DNA from: Hyphomicrobiales bacterium
Lineage (GTDB): Bacteria; Pseudomonadota; Alphaproteobacteria; Rhizobiales; Rhizobiaceae
DNA length: 64,000 nt
Direction: 5' to 3'
NCBI GenBank assembly: GCA_900472575.1
Contig: UCIV01000010.1
Location: forward strand, 62,001-126,000
Each line of letters opens with the position of its first letter. Position 1 is the first letter of the stretch. The notes below the pieces were generated by a model that had not been told where the DNA came from, searched no databases, and saw only the letters and a program-made list of their open reading frames with translations. Shown here one piece after another: positions 8,097-17,111 of this stretch. The translations under genes were made by a program, and so were the position numbers.

Positions 8097-8966
8097 ATGA
8101 CCGAGGGGACACAAGTCTATGCGATGCCCGGGACATGTTTTTTCGATCTGATGCCCGCAAAGGGTGGTGAACCCTATCGGATCTTCCTTTCAATTCCGAC
8201 CGGCGAGCCGCCTGCGGAGGGATGGCCGCTTCTGGTGACGACCGACGGCAATGCCACCTTTCCCTTCGCGGTAGCGAGCCTTGTTACTCAGGCCCCCTAT
8301 TCCACGGGAACGAATGTCGGTTGGGGCGTCGTTGCAGCCATCGGTTATCCTTCGGACGAGCCCTATAATGCGATGCGCCGAGCCTGGGATCTCGGACCTC
8401 CGCCGGTCAAATCCTATCCGCCTTATTTCGAAGGTGGTCCTCCGGTTCTGATCGGCGGCACGGGAGAATTGCTCGATTTCATCGAACACGAACTGCTGCC
8501 GAAAATCGCGGACATGGTGCGGCTCGATCCTGCGCGCCGATCGCTTTTCGGCCATTCGTTCGGCGGCCTCTTCACGCTTTTTTCGCTGTTCGAGCGACCG
8601 GGTCTGTTCAAAAATTGGATTGCCGCCAGCCCGACCATTTATTGGGAAGGAAGCGAAATCCTCAATAATGAGGCGCGGCGACAGGATGCACCCGGTAACG
8701 CACCATTCCTGCATCTATCTGCCGGGGAGTACGAAGGCGATGAACTGGCACCGTTTCAGTATCGGAACGAGGATGCCGAGGCACGCCTCGAAAAGCGGAA
8801 AACGGAGAGAACTATATCGCTTGCCAGGGAAATGGCTGTTCGTCTGAACGGCACTGCAGACAGTATTCGCACCGAATTTGAAATTTTCCCTGGTGAGACG
8901 CACATGTCGGTGCTTGGACCTGCTGTAAACCGGGCCGTCAACATCGCATTCGCAGTCAGAAAGTGA
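8097..8966 (+). CDS. Alpha/beta-hydrolase esterase, siderophore esterase-like (Fes/IroE type)
   Basis: A 289-residue hydrolase with nucleophile motif GHSFGG and a late GETHMS carrying the likely catalytic histidine. Similar proteins (IroE, Fes, COG2819) cut ester or amide bonds in ferric siderophores to release iron. No signal peptide is visible, so it is probably cytoplasmic. The ATG at 8097 is preceded by GGGAGAG; another ATG at 8085 is possible. It lies just upstream of a TonB-dependent siderophore receptor and an FhuCDB-like importer, which supports a role in iron release. Substrate is unknown, and acyl-ester hydrolysis unrelated to iron is possible. Confidence 0.8.
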   Translation: MTEGTQVYAMPGTCFFDLMPAKGGEPYRIFLSIPTGEPPAEGWPLLVTTDGNATFPFAVASLVTQAPYSTGTNVGWGVVAAIGYPSDEPYNAMRRAWDLGPPPVKSYPPYFEGGPPVLIGGTGELLDFIEHELLPKIADMVRLDPARRSLFGHSFGGLFTLFSLFERPGLFKNWIAASPTIYWEGSEILNNEARRQDAPGNAPFLHLSAGEYEGDELAPFQYRNEDAEARLEKRKTERTISLAREMAVRLNGTADSIRTEFEIFPGETHMSVLGPAVNRAVNIAFAVRK

Positions 8967-9040
8967 TCTTTAATATCAAAGGCCTCTGGCATATGTGCCT
9001 CGACTGAGGCGTGACAAATTTACGCCGCCTGAGAAAAAGA

Positions 9041-9055
9041 TGACTATATGCATCA
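9041..9055. promoter_or_regulatory. Candidate RirA iron-responsive box
   Basis: TGACTATATGCATCA matches the TGA-N9-TCA pattern described for RirA-regulated genes in rhizobia and has an AT-rich centre. It lies about 145 bases upstream of the siderophore receptor start. Confidence 0.45.
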
Positions 9056-9200
9056 TATTTTATTGATCACTCGAAATCGAGCTTTTATAGCTGACCCCGT
9101 GAGTTGACTTCGTCGAGAGAAACTCGCTTTCGCGCGTCTCACATCCACGATCTTTTCGGATCATTCAATTCAGTTTGTCCCTTGTCAAAAGGATCGGGCA

Positions 9201-11318
9201 ATGACGTTCTCTCTTCACCGGTTCCACGCGCGCCATCGTCTTCTTGGTTCCACTACACTGGTTGGTGCCATGACCGTAGCTTTCGTACCGGCCACGGCTA
9301 TTGCGCAGGACGCAGCTGGTGAGGCAACTCAGCTTGCTCCGATCGTTCTCCAAAGCGGAGCAACGACAATCGGCGAAGACAACGACACGGTGGTGCCCAG
9401 GCGCACCGTTTCAGCCACCAAGACGGACACGCCTTTGGTAGAAACGCCACGCGCCATTTCGGTGGTGACACACGAGGAAATGGAGCAGCGTGCCGTCACC
9501 GACATGATCCAGGCAGCCCGCTACAGCTCGGGCGTCACCACCGGCGCTTTCGGTTACGATCCTCGTTTTGACCAGATCTACATCCGCGGTATCGAAACCA
9601 CGACCACCGGTGACTTTCGCGACAGTCTACGCCAGCCGATCATGAACTACGGCTCGTTTGCTACTGAAGTCTATACGCTGGATCGCATCGAGATCCTCAA
9701 GGGGCCAGTCTCGGTGATGTATGGTGCGGCGAGCGCCGCGGGTATCGTCAACCGTATCTCCAAGATGCCGCAGGAAGAGGCTCACCACGAAGTCGAATTG
9801 CAATACGGCACCGTTGGCCGCAAGCAGGCTGCCTTCGATTTCGGAGGTCCAGTTGGCGAGAGTGACGAGCTGTTCTACCGCTTGGTCGGCCTTGCCCGAG
9901 AGGGAGAGGGAAGCTACGACATCCCCGATGATCGCTACCTCCTCCAGCCATCGTTTACCTGGAAGCCAAGCGACGACACGACCCTCACGGTCTACGGTCT
10001 GGCGCAGAAGGGTGAAACAGGCGCGAGCGCGTGGAGCTACCTTCAGGGCAAGGACGTCTTCCTCTATACCGATCCGGACTTCAACAGCCAGAAGGTGGAG
10101 CAGTACCAGCTCGGCTATCAGCTTGAGCACAAGTTCGATAACGGCCTGACCTTCCGCCAGAATGCGCGTATCGGCGATGTCGATCTCAAGGCGCATTACC
10201 TGAACCGCGTATACCTTAATGCCGCTGGCAATTGGCCAACGACTGCGGTGACGGAGGACATGCGCGCCTATCAGATCGACAATCAGCTCGAGAGCCAGTT
10301 TGACACCGGCAGCCTTTCGCATACGCTGCTCATGGGGCTTGACTACACCCGGGTCATGTCGGAATTCGCTATGGGCGATGATGAGGTTGCGCCAGGTACT
10401 CCCGGCTCCACGGTGGCAATCCCCGCGCTCACCGACTTCACCGACAGCAGCCTCAGCCAGACAGGCATCTATGCCCAGGACCAGATTGAATTCGGCAAAT
10501 GGCGCGCTGTGGCGGGTCTTCGCTATGACTGGGCGCACCAGAAGACCGCTGTAGAGGGCGGCTCCACCAGCGAGAAGGATGACGGTGTCCTCTCCGGCCA
10601 AGTGGGACTGCTTTACCTGTTTGACAACGGTCTTGCGCCCTATATCAGCTATGGAACATCATTCATTCCATCCACAGCGCTTGCAGCCGATGGTTCGGTT
10701 CTCGAACCAACCAAGGGCCGCCAGATCGAAGTTGGCTTGAAATACCAGCCGCAGGGCGAGAACTATTCGTTGAGTGGTGCCGTATACAGGCTGGTGGAAA
10801 CGGGCAAGCCTCAGTACGATGTCCCGAGCTACCTGTTCTCGCACAATTCCGGCGAAAACACCTATACCGGCTTTGAAATCGAAGGACGTACCGAGTTCGA
10901 TAACGGCATCAGCCTGATCGCTGCCTATACCTATGCTCACGCCGAAATCACGGAAAACTTCGACCCAACCCTGATCGGCAACACGCCTTCGACGGTGCCG
11001 CGTCACGTCGCATCTCTGTGGGTGAACTATGCCGTGCCGGAAGACACTGCATTGAGCGGTCTTAGCATCGGTGGTGGTGTACGTGCGATGAGCGAATCCT
11101 TCACCAGCGACGCGAATACCGGCAAGAATGCCGGCGTTGCCTATCTCGACGCCGCACTGTCCTATGACTTCGGCGCCACCGCTCCCGACCTCAAGGGACT
11201 ATCGCTTGCTGTCAGTGCCACCAATCTTGCGGATCGACGCGAACAGGTTTGCACGGACGGTTATTGCTATACCGGCCGAGGCCGCACGGTCTTGGGTTCG
11301 CTCAAGTACAAGTGGTAA
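9201..11318 (+). CDS. TonB-dependent ferric siderophore receptor
   Basis: Outer-membrane gated barrel of 705 residues that imports a ferric siderophore using TonB energy. A signal peptide ends near AIAQDA at about residue 35. The plug domain (about 65-190) contains the ETPRAISVVT region, YIRGIE, and RIEILKGPVSVMYGAASAAGIVN. The beta-barrel follows and ends with KYKW, an aromatic terminal residue as outer-membrane proteins need. The ATG follows AAGGA. Downstream lie the matching ABC ATPase, binding protein and permease. The type resembles hydroxamate (FhuA/FoxA-like) receptors, but the ligand cannot be read from sequence. Confidence 0.93.
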   Translation: MTFSLHRFHARHRLLGSTTLVGAMTVAFVPATAIAQDAAGEATQLAPIVLQSGATTIGEDNDTVVPRRTVSATKTDTPLVETPRAISVVTHEEMEQRAVTDMIQAARYSSGVTTGAFGYDPRFDQIYIRGIETTTTGDFRDSLRQPIMNYGSFATEVYTLDRIEILKGPVSVMYGAASAAGIVNRISKMPQEEAHHEVELQYGTVGRKQAAFDFGGPVGESDELFYRLVGLAREGEGSYDIPDDRYLLQPSFTWKPSDDTTLTVYGLAQKGETGASAWSYLQGKDVFLYTDPDFNSQKVEQYQLGYQLEHKFDNGLTFRQNARIGDVDLKAHYLNRVYLNAAGNWPTTAVTEDMRAYQIDNQLESQFDTGSLSHTLLMGLDYTRVMSEFAMGDDEVAPGTPGSTVAIPALTDFTDSSLSQTGIYAQDQIEFGKWRAVAGLRYDWAHQKTAVEGGSTSEKDDGVLSGQVGLLYLFDNGLAPYISYGTSFIPSTALAADGSVLEPTKGRQIEVGLKYQPQGENYSLSGAVYRLVETGKPQYDVPSYLFSHNSGENTYTGFEIEGRTEFDNGISLIAAYTYAHAEITENFDPTLIGNTPSTVPRHVASLWVNYAVPEDTALSGLSIGGGVRAMSESFTSDANTGKNAGVAYLDAALSYDFGATAPDLKGLSLAVSATNLADRREQVCTDGYCYTGRGRTVLGSLKYKW

Positions 11319-11403
11319 AACTGGCAGCCGTCCTTCCGATGTCATCCTAGACATACGGGCGGGCGGCATGACCTTGGTTCCGCTCGCGCAGGAAACGCTC
11401 GAT

Positions 11404-12180
11404 ATGACGAAAGCCTTTACCGTGCAGGACCTCGGTCTTTCGATCGATGGCAATGCGATCCTGTCGGATGTCGGCCTCGATTTTCCGGCAGGAGAAGTGG
11501 TGGCTTTGGTCGGCCATAATGGCTCGGGCAAATCAAGCCTTTTGAAAATACTTGCACGACAGCTGACGCCAACCGCGGGATCCGTCGCTTATGCTGGCCG
11601 CGAACTCAAGCAGTATGACGGCCGCGATTTCGCACGGTCCGTCGCCTATTTGCCGCAAGATCTGAGCACCGGATCCGACATGACGATCCGCGAGCTTGTC
11701 GCCTGCGGGCGTTATCCCTGGCATGGTGCACTTGGCCGGTTTTCCGATCTCGACCGGCAGAAGGTCGAGGCTGCGATCGAGGCGACGCATATCGAAAGAT
11801 TTGCCGACCGAATGGTGGGCACGCTGTCCGGCGGGGAGCGCCAGCGGGCATGGATCGCCATGCTGATCGCACAGGACGCAAACTGCCTGTTGCTCGACGA
11901 GCCGACTGCTGCACTCGATATCGCCCATCAGATCGAAGTCCTGTCGTTGGTGCGGCGGCTTGCGCATGAGGGTGGTCGAAGCATCGTCATCGTGCTTCAC
12001 GATATCAACATGGCCGCACGCTTCTGCGATCGGATCCATGCGCTGAAGGGCGGACGCGTGGTCGCCAGTGGAACGCCGGATGGCATACTTGTGCCAGAGA
12101 CTTTACGCAGCATTTATGGAATCGACATGGATGTGATTGCCGCATCCAGCCTGTCGCATCCCCTTGCCTATGCCCGCTGA
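11404..12180 (+). CDS. fhuC: Ferric siderophore ABC importer ATPase (FhuC-like)
   Basis: A 258-residue ATPase of the iron-siderophore importer family. It has Walker A GHNGSGKSS, signature LSGGERQRAWIAM, Walker B LLLDEPTAALD and the switch histidine in VLHDINMAARFCD. The ATG at 11404 gives a normal FhuC-like N-terminus with AGGAA upstream; another in-frame ATG at 11368 is possible. The gene begins 85 bases after the receptor and is followed by the binding protein 12 bases later. It belongs with the receptor and the FhuB-like permease as one uptake operon. Confidence 0.9.
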   Translation: MTKAFTVQDLGLSIDGNAILSDVGLDFPAGEVVALVGHNGSGKSSLLKILARQLTPTAGSVAYAGRELKQYDGRDFARSVAYLPQDLSTGSDMTIRELVACGRYPWHGALGRFSDLDRQKVEAAIEATHIERFADRMVGTLSGGERQRAWIAMLIAQDANCLLLDEPTAALDIAHQIEVLSLVRRLAHEGGRSIVIVLHDINMAARFCDRIHALKGGRVVASGTPDGILVPETLRSIYGIDMDVIAASSLSHPLAYAR

Positions 12181-12192
12181 GGCCATGACAAG

Positions 12193-13077
12193 ATGACGGT
12201 CTTGCGGCGATCTTTCCTGCAATGCGCGGCGGCGGCAGCAGCAATGATGCCGAAGCCGGTATTTGCCGAAATGGCCGGATTGCGAATTGTCAGCCTTGAT
12301 TATGGGCTATCATCCACGCTTCTGTCGCTTGGTCTGCCGCCTGTCGGAATTTCGGATCTCGCCGATTGGGGCCGATGGGTCGTCGAGCCAGTTCTGCCAT
12401 CCTCCGTGATCGATATCGGCAGCGCCAACGAGATCAATTTCGAAATCCTCGTGCAGTTGAAGCCCGATATCATCCTGACGACACCTTATCTCAATGAACT
12501 TTTGTCCAAGCTCCAGCCCTTCGCAAAGGTCGTTCGATTGGAAGTTTTTACGCCAGGCGCCGGTCCTATCCTGCCGGCGGCCATTGCCGCGACACGCAGG
12601 CTTGCGGCGGAAATCGGACGGCAGAACGAGGCGGAGCGGTTTCTGGCGCATTCCGACGCCTTTTTCGAATCCTGCAGGAATAGACTTTCCGGCAGGAAAT
12701 TGCCGCCGGTGGCGCTGGTCAATTTCATGGACGCCCGCCACGCCCGGATCTATTCGGCGCCGGGCCTGTTTCACAATGCGCTGGAGCGTATCGGCGTGCG
12801 CAACGCCTGGGAAAAACAGTCGAATTACTGGGGATTTGAGACGATCGGCATCGAGGAATTGTCGGCGATCAAGGATCCGGATGCGCGCCTGATCGCCTTC
12901 GATCCCATCCCGCCGGATGTATTGCCGAGGCTCGCCGATAGTCCGCTCTGGCAACGCCTTCCATTTTCCCAGCCAGGACATTTTTCCGTTCTTCCACCGG
13001 CCCTGATGTTCGGCATGGTGAACGAGGCCGTGCGCTTCGCCGGTCTGTTGACTGAGCTTTTGGAAAAAGATTCATGA
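12193..13077 (+). CDS. fhuD: Iron-siderophore periplasmic binding protein (FhuD-like)
   Basis: A 294-residue periplasmic substrate-binding protein of the two-lobe, single-helix-hinge class that delivers ferric siderophore to the permease. The N-terminus LRRSFLQCAAAAAAMM has a twin-arginine motif and hydrophobic core, as in E. coli FhuD, a known Tat substrate. Regions such as GLPPVGISDL and LVQLKPDIILTTPY are typical of the family. The stop overlaps the start of the permease gene by 4 bases, indicating translational coupling. I see no strong ribosome site before the ATG, so the exact start is less certain. Confidence 0.9.
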   Translation: MTVLRRSFLQCAAAAAAMMPKPVFAEMAGLRIVSLDYGLSSTLLSLGLPPVGISDLADWGRWVVEPVLPSSVIDIGSANEINFEILVQLKPDIILTTPYLNELLSKLQPFAKVVRLEVFTPGAGPILPAAIAATRRLAAEIGRQNEAERFLAHSDAFFESCRNRLSGRKLPPVALVNFMDARHARIYSAPGLFHNALERIGVRNAWEKQSNYWGFETIGIEELSAIKDPDARLIAFDPIPPDVLPRLADSPLWQRLPFSQPGHFSVLPPALMFGMVNEAVRFAGLLTELLEKDS

Positions 13078-15041
13078 CTGCATCCCGTCGCGACATTCTC
13101 GGGCCGGCCCTCGTGACGTTATTGCTGTTTTGCGCCGGCGGAGTGGCATCCTGGTTTCTTGCCGCCCCCGCCTTGTCCGCGCCAACGATGTCCGCATACG
13201 ATATCGAGCGGATGGTGCTCTATTATTCAACGCTCCCGCGGCTCGCGACGGCGCTGCTTGCCGGTGCTGCCCTTGCCTTGTCGGGCGCGCTTTTCCAGCA
13301 GGTCCTGCGCAATCCGTTGGCCGATCCGACGACGCTCGGCGTTTCGGCAGGAGCAAACCTCGCCTTGGTCATCACATCGCTTTTCCTGCCCGGTCTTTTG
13401 GGAGCCGGCCGTGATCTCGTTGCTCTAGTCGGCAGTGGTGTCGCAGCCGCAATCGTCGTCAGCCTCGGTGCGCGCCGAGGGTTCTCACCCTATTCGCTCG
13501 TGCTCTCCGGCCTGGTGCTGAGCCTCTGGTGCGGCGGCCTTGCGGCCATCCTGACCTATCTGAACCAGAAATACCTGGCGAGCCTGTTCATCTGGGGCGC
13601 GGGCTCGCTCGCACAGCAAAGCTGGGTCATTCCCGTGTCGCTGATCTGGAAACTTGCCGTCGTTTCCATCATCTGCGCGGTGCTCATCCGGCCGCTCTCC
13701 CTGCTTGATCTGGGGGAGAGCAGTTCCTCGGCGCTCGGGGTGAAGTTGATCCGTCTTCGTGCCATCGTCATTGTCTGCGCCGTTGCGCTTGCAGCCTTCG
13801 TCACCAGCGCTGTGGGTGTGATCGGCTTTATCGGACTGGTGGCGCCGACGATTACCCGGCTTGCCGGTGCGCGGCGGCCGGCGCAATTGATCTTATGGTC
13901 TCCGCTGGTCGGCGCCGGGCTGCTCTTCTTTGCCGATTCCGTCCTGCAGCTTGTCGCAGGCGAGCTTGGCGATTTCCTGCCGACCGGAGCGGTCACGGCG
14001 ATCTTCGGCTCGCCTTTACTTCTGGCGCTTTTGCCGCGACTGAAGATCCGCCACCGAATTCAACAGGCCGCGATACAAAAACGGTCGCGCCGATGGGATA
14101 CAAAAATCCCGATCATCATCGCTTTTTCAATCCTCGTTCTTCTGTTGCTGCTCAGCATGTTTGTCGGGCGAGGTGTCGATGGAAGCTGGACGCTTGTTTT
14201 CGGTGAATATTCTCTCGATATTCTGTCCATCCGAATACCGAAGATATTCGCTGTCCTGGCATCCGGGGCGATGCTCGCCGTCGCGGGCGCGATCCTCCAA
14301 CGGCTGACCGGAAACGAGATGGCAAGCCCCGAAGTTCTCGGGATCAGCGCCGGGTCGACATTCGGTGTCGCGATCGCGCTTTTTTCGATCGCGCCGGGGT
14401 TTTCCGGCCAATTCCTGTTTGCGGTGATAGGGGCAATCATCGTGCTTTCGATGATATTGCTTGGTTCCCGTCGATCATCCTTCGCACCCGAGCGGGTATT
14501 GCTTGCCGGTATCGCGCTCAGTGCAATGGTCGATGCCGTTGTCGGCGTGCTGAGTTCGACGGGGGATCCGCGCGCTGTGCTTTTGATGCGCTGGATGAGC
14601 GGTTCCACCTATCTGGTCGACGGCATGAGTGCCGCAGCAGAGACAGTGATTGCAGTTATCCTCATCGCAACTGCATTTGCCGCACGGCGATGGCTTGATA
14701 TCCTGCCGCTCGGACCCGCGCCATCCGCTGCGGTCGGTGTACCTCTGGCGCGCGCCAGACTGGCACTGTTCGGGCTTGCCGGATTGCTGACTGCAACTGC
14801 AACGCTGACAATCGGCCCTCTGTCCTTTGTCGGGCTGATGGGACCGCATCTGGCGCGGGAGGCCGGCCTGACGCGTGCCATGCCGCAAATGATCGGCGCA
14901 TCCCTGATTGGCGGCGGATTGATGGTGGCCGCCGATTTCGTCGGCCGGACGATCGTGTCGCCCTACCAGATCCCGGCGGGGCTCGTTTCAGCACTCATCG
15001 GCGCGCCATTCCTGATGCTGATGATGCGTCGAAAGGCCTGA
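13074..15041 (+). CDS. fhuB: Fused double iron-siderophore ABC permease (FhuB-like)
   Basis: A 655-residue integral membrane protein made of two FecCD-type permease halves in one chain (about 1-330 and 345-655). This double-length form is characteristic of FhuB. Each half has the conserved stretch near its start (LSGALFQQVLRNPLADPTT in the first, VAGAILQRLTGNEMASPEV in the second) and a GFIGLVAPTITR / SFVGLMGPHLAR loop that contacts the ATPase. It overlaps fhuD by 4 bases. With receptor, fhuC and fhuD it forms a complete importer, most likely for hydroxamate siderophores. Confidence 0.93.
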   Translation: MTASRRDILGPALVTLLLFCAGGVASWFLAAPALSAPTMSAYDIERMVLYYSTLPRLATALLAGAALALSGALFQQVLRNPLADPTTLGVSAGANLALVITSLFLPGLLGAGRDLVALVGSGVAAAIVVSLGARRGFSPYSLVLSGLVLSLWCGGLAAILTYLNQKYLASLFIWGAGSLAQQSWVIPVSLIWKLAVVSIICAVLIRPLSLLDLGESSSSALGVKLIRLRAIVIVCAVALAAFVTSAVGVIGFIGLVAPTITRLAGARRPAQLILWSPLVGAGLLFFADSVLQLVAGELGDFLPTGAVTAIFGSPLLLALLPRLKIRHRIQQAAIQKRSRRWDTKIPIIIAFSILVLLLLLSMFVGRGVDGSWTLVFGEYSLDILSIRIPKIFAVLASGAMLAVAGAILQRLTGNEMASPEVLGISAGSTFGVAIALFSIAPGFSGQFLFAVIGAIIVLSMILLGSRRSSFAPERVLLAGIALSAMVDAVVGVLSSTGDPRAVLLMRWMSGSTYLVDGMSAAAETVIAVILIATAFAARRWLDILPLGPAPSAAVGVPLARARLALFGLAGLLTATATLTIGPLSFVGLMGPHLAREAGLTRAMPQMIGASLIGGGLMVAADFVGRTIVSPYQIPAGLVSALIGAPFLMLMMRRKA

Positions 15042-15080
15042 GCGTCTTCCGCTCCGGACTTTGAACGGCTCCCCACCTGC

Positions 15081-16019
15081 CTACTGGCTGGCCAGAAAAC
15101 TCTCGTAGGTCTGCTTCAAGCCCACTCTCAGCGGCCGGGCATTGTCCCAGCCGAGGCCATGCAGGCGAGTGAGATCGGCAAGCTTGCGCGGCGTACCGTC
15201 CGGTCGCGAACGATCAAAGGAGAGCGGTCCCTCGAAGCCTACGGTTTCACAGACAAGATGGGCGACATCGGCGATCGAAAGCTCTTCGCCCGAGCCGATA
15301 TTGACCGGCAAAGCGTCGGAATAGTTACGCAACAGGAAGACGACTGCCTCTGCCAGATCGTCGACGTGAAGAAACTCCCGAAGCGGCTTACCGCTGCCCC
15401 AGATCGTCAGACTGTCTGCATTGTTCAGTTTGGCCTCATGTGCCTTGCGGATCAGCGCCGGCAGAACATGACTTGTTTCCAGGTCGTAATTGTCGCCGGG
15501 ACCGTAAAGGTTGGTGGGTTGTGCCGAAATGAAATCCAGTCCCTGCTCCTGCCGATAGGCCTGGCAAAGCTTGATGCCGGCAATCTTGGCAATGGCATAC
15601 CATTCGTTGGTCTTTTCCAATGGACCTGTCAGCAGCGATTCCTCGCGGATCGGCTGTTGCGCGTCACGCGGATAGATGCAGGTCGAGCCGAGAAGAAGAA
15701 GCTTCTCCACCCCGGCGCGCGCCGAACCCTCGATGACATTCGCCTCGATCATCAGATTGTCGTAGAGAAAGGAGACTGGCGACGCGCTGTTGGCCGCAAT
15801 GCCGCCAACACGGGCTGCCGCCATGATGACGGCATCCGGCTGTGTGTCCACAAGCCAGCGTCGCGTCGCAGCCTGATCCCGCAGGTCTACTTCGCTGCGC
15901 GGCACGGTCAGTACCTCGCAGTTTTCCCTTGAGAGAAGCCGCACGAGCGCCGAGCCGACCATACCGCGATGGCCAGCCACCCAGACCCGTTTTCCCTCAA
16001 GCTCGAACAGCGGCTTCAT
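15081..16019 (-). CDS. GDP-L-fucose synthase-type epimerase/reductase (Fcl or ColC)
   Basis: A 312-residue short-chain dehydrogenase that acts on GDP-4-keto-6-deoxymannose or its 3-deoxy form by epimerisation and NADPH reduction. The NADP loop is GHRGMVGSAL, and the catalytic parts are GSTCIYP (Ser, Cys), YAIAK (Tyr, Lys) and the histidine in SHVLPALI. The set of residues is that of Fcl/WcaG. ColC, the GDP-L-colitose synthase, is a close homologue and cannot be told apart by eye. Because a ColD-like gene is in the same operon, a ColC role is a serious alternative. It is the last gene of the operon, 3 bases after gmd. Confidence 0.85.
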   Translation of the reverse strand: MKPLFELEGKRVWVAGHRGMVGSALVRLLSRENCEVLTVPRSEVDLRDQAATRRWLVDTQPDAVIMAAARVGGIAANSASPVSFLYDNLMIEANVIEGSARAGVEKLLLLGSTCIYPRDAQQPIREESLLTGPLEKTNEWYAIAKIAGIKLCQAYRQEQGLDFISAQPTNLYGPGDNYDLETSHVLPALIRKAHEAKLNNADSLTIWGSGKPLREFLHVDDLAEAVVFLLRNYSDALPVNIGSGEELSIADVAHLVCETVGFEGPLSFDRSRPDGTPRKLADLTRLHGLGWDNARPLRVGLKQTYESFLASQ

Positions 16020-16022
16020 CTG

Positions 16023-17099
16023 TCAGTCCTTGTCCCTTTGATGCACCGAATTCCCATGTTCGCGAATATCGGACTGGACCATCTCGGTAATCATTTCTTC
16101 CAGCGTGGTGGTTGCTGTCCAGCCGAGCTTTTCCTTAGCCTTGGCAGGATCCCCCAGCAAGAGATCGACTTCCGTCGGGCGGAAGTAACGCGGATCGACC
16201 TCGATGAGGCAGCGATCCGTGCCACGCTCGAAGCCGCGTTCATCGACACCTTCGCCCTTCCATTCGATATCGATGCCGGCAACCTTGAAGGCCGTACTGA
16301 CAAAATCACGCACGCTGACGGTGCGGCCGGTGGCCAGGACGTAGTCGTCTGGTTCATCCTGCTGGAGAATCCGCCACATGCCTTCGACATAGTCACGGGC
16401 GTGGCCCCAGTCGCGCTTGGCGTCGAGATTGCCGAGATACAACCGATCCTGATCGCCAGCAGCGATGGCGGCCACGGCGCGGGTGATCTTGCGGGTCACG
16501 AAAGTTTCGCCGCGACGCGGGCTTTCATGATTGAAAAGGATGCCATTGGAGGCATGCATGCCATAGGATTCACGGTAATTGACCGTGATCCAGAAGGCGT
16601 AGAGCTTGGCGACGCCGTAAGGCGAACGCGGATAAAACGGGGTGGTTTCCTTCTGGGGTGTCTCGACCACCTTGCCGTAAAGTTCGGATGTCGAGGCCTG
16701 ATAGAAGCGAGTCTTCTTTTCCATGCCCAGAATGCGGATCGCTTCGAGGATGCGCAATGTGCCCATGCCGTCCGCGTTTGCGGTGTATTCCGGCGTTTCG
16801 AAGCTCACATGCACGTGGCTCTGTGCGGCAAGGTTATAAATCTCATCCGGCTGCACTTCCTGAATGATGCGGATCAGGTTGGTGGAGTCGGTCATGTCGC
16901 CGTAATGCAGGGTAAAATGGCGTTCGGTTTCGTGCGGGTCTTCGTAAAGATGGTCGATGCGCCCGGAATTGAAGCTCGATGAACGGCGCTTGATGGCGTG
17001 AACATCATAACCTTTCTCGAGCAGGAGTTCAGCCAGATAGGAACCGTCCTGCCCGGTGACGCCAGTAATCAGTGCGCGTTTCACAGCCTTGTTGGTCAT
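16023..17099 (-). CDS. gmd: GDP-mannose 4,6-dehydratase
   Basis: A 358-residue enzyme that converts GDP-D-mannose to GDP-4-keto-6-deoxy-D-mannose, the branch point for GDP-fucose, rhamnose, perosamine and colitose. The N-terminus has [19 protein letters not shown], then [22 protein letters not shown], the STSELYG and [10 protein letters not shown] active-site parts, and [15 protein letters not shown]. The ATG at 17099 is preceded by AAGGA at good spacing; one at 17108 touches that site and is less likely. It lies between the ColD-like and Fcl/ColC-like genes in the operon. Confidence 0.95.
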   Translation of the reverse strand: MTNKAVKRALITGVTGQDGSYLAELLLEKGYDVHAIKRRSSSFNSGRIDHLYEDPHETERHFTLHYGDMTDSTNLIRIIQEVQPDEIYNLAAQSHVHVSFETPEYTANADGMGTLRILEAIRILGMEKKTRFYQASTSELYGKVVETPQKETTPFYPRSPYGVAKLYAFWITVNYRESYGMHASNGILFNHESPRRGETFVTRKITRAVAAIAAGDQDRLYLGNLDAKRDWGHARDYVEGMWRILQQDEPDDYVLATGRTVSVRDFVSTAFKVAGIDIEWKGEGVDERGFERGTDRCLIEVDPRYFRPTEVDLLLGDPAKAKEKLGWTATTTLEEMITEMVQSDIREHGNSVHQRDKD

Positions 17100-17111
17100 G
17101 GTAGTCATTCC

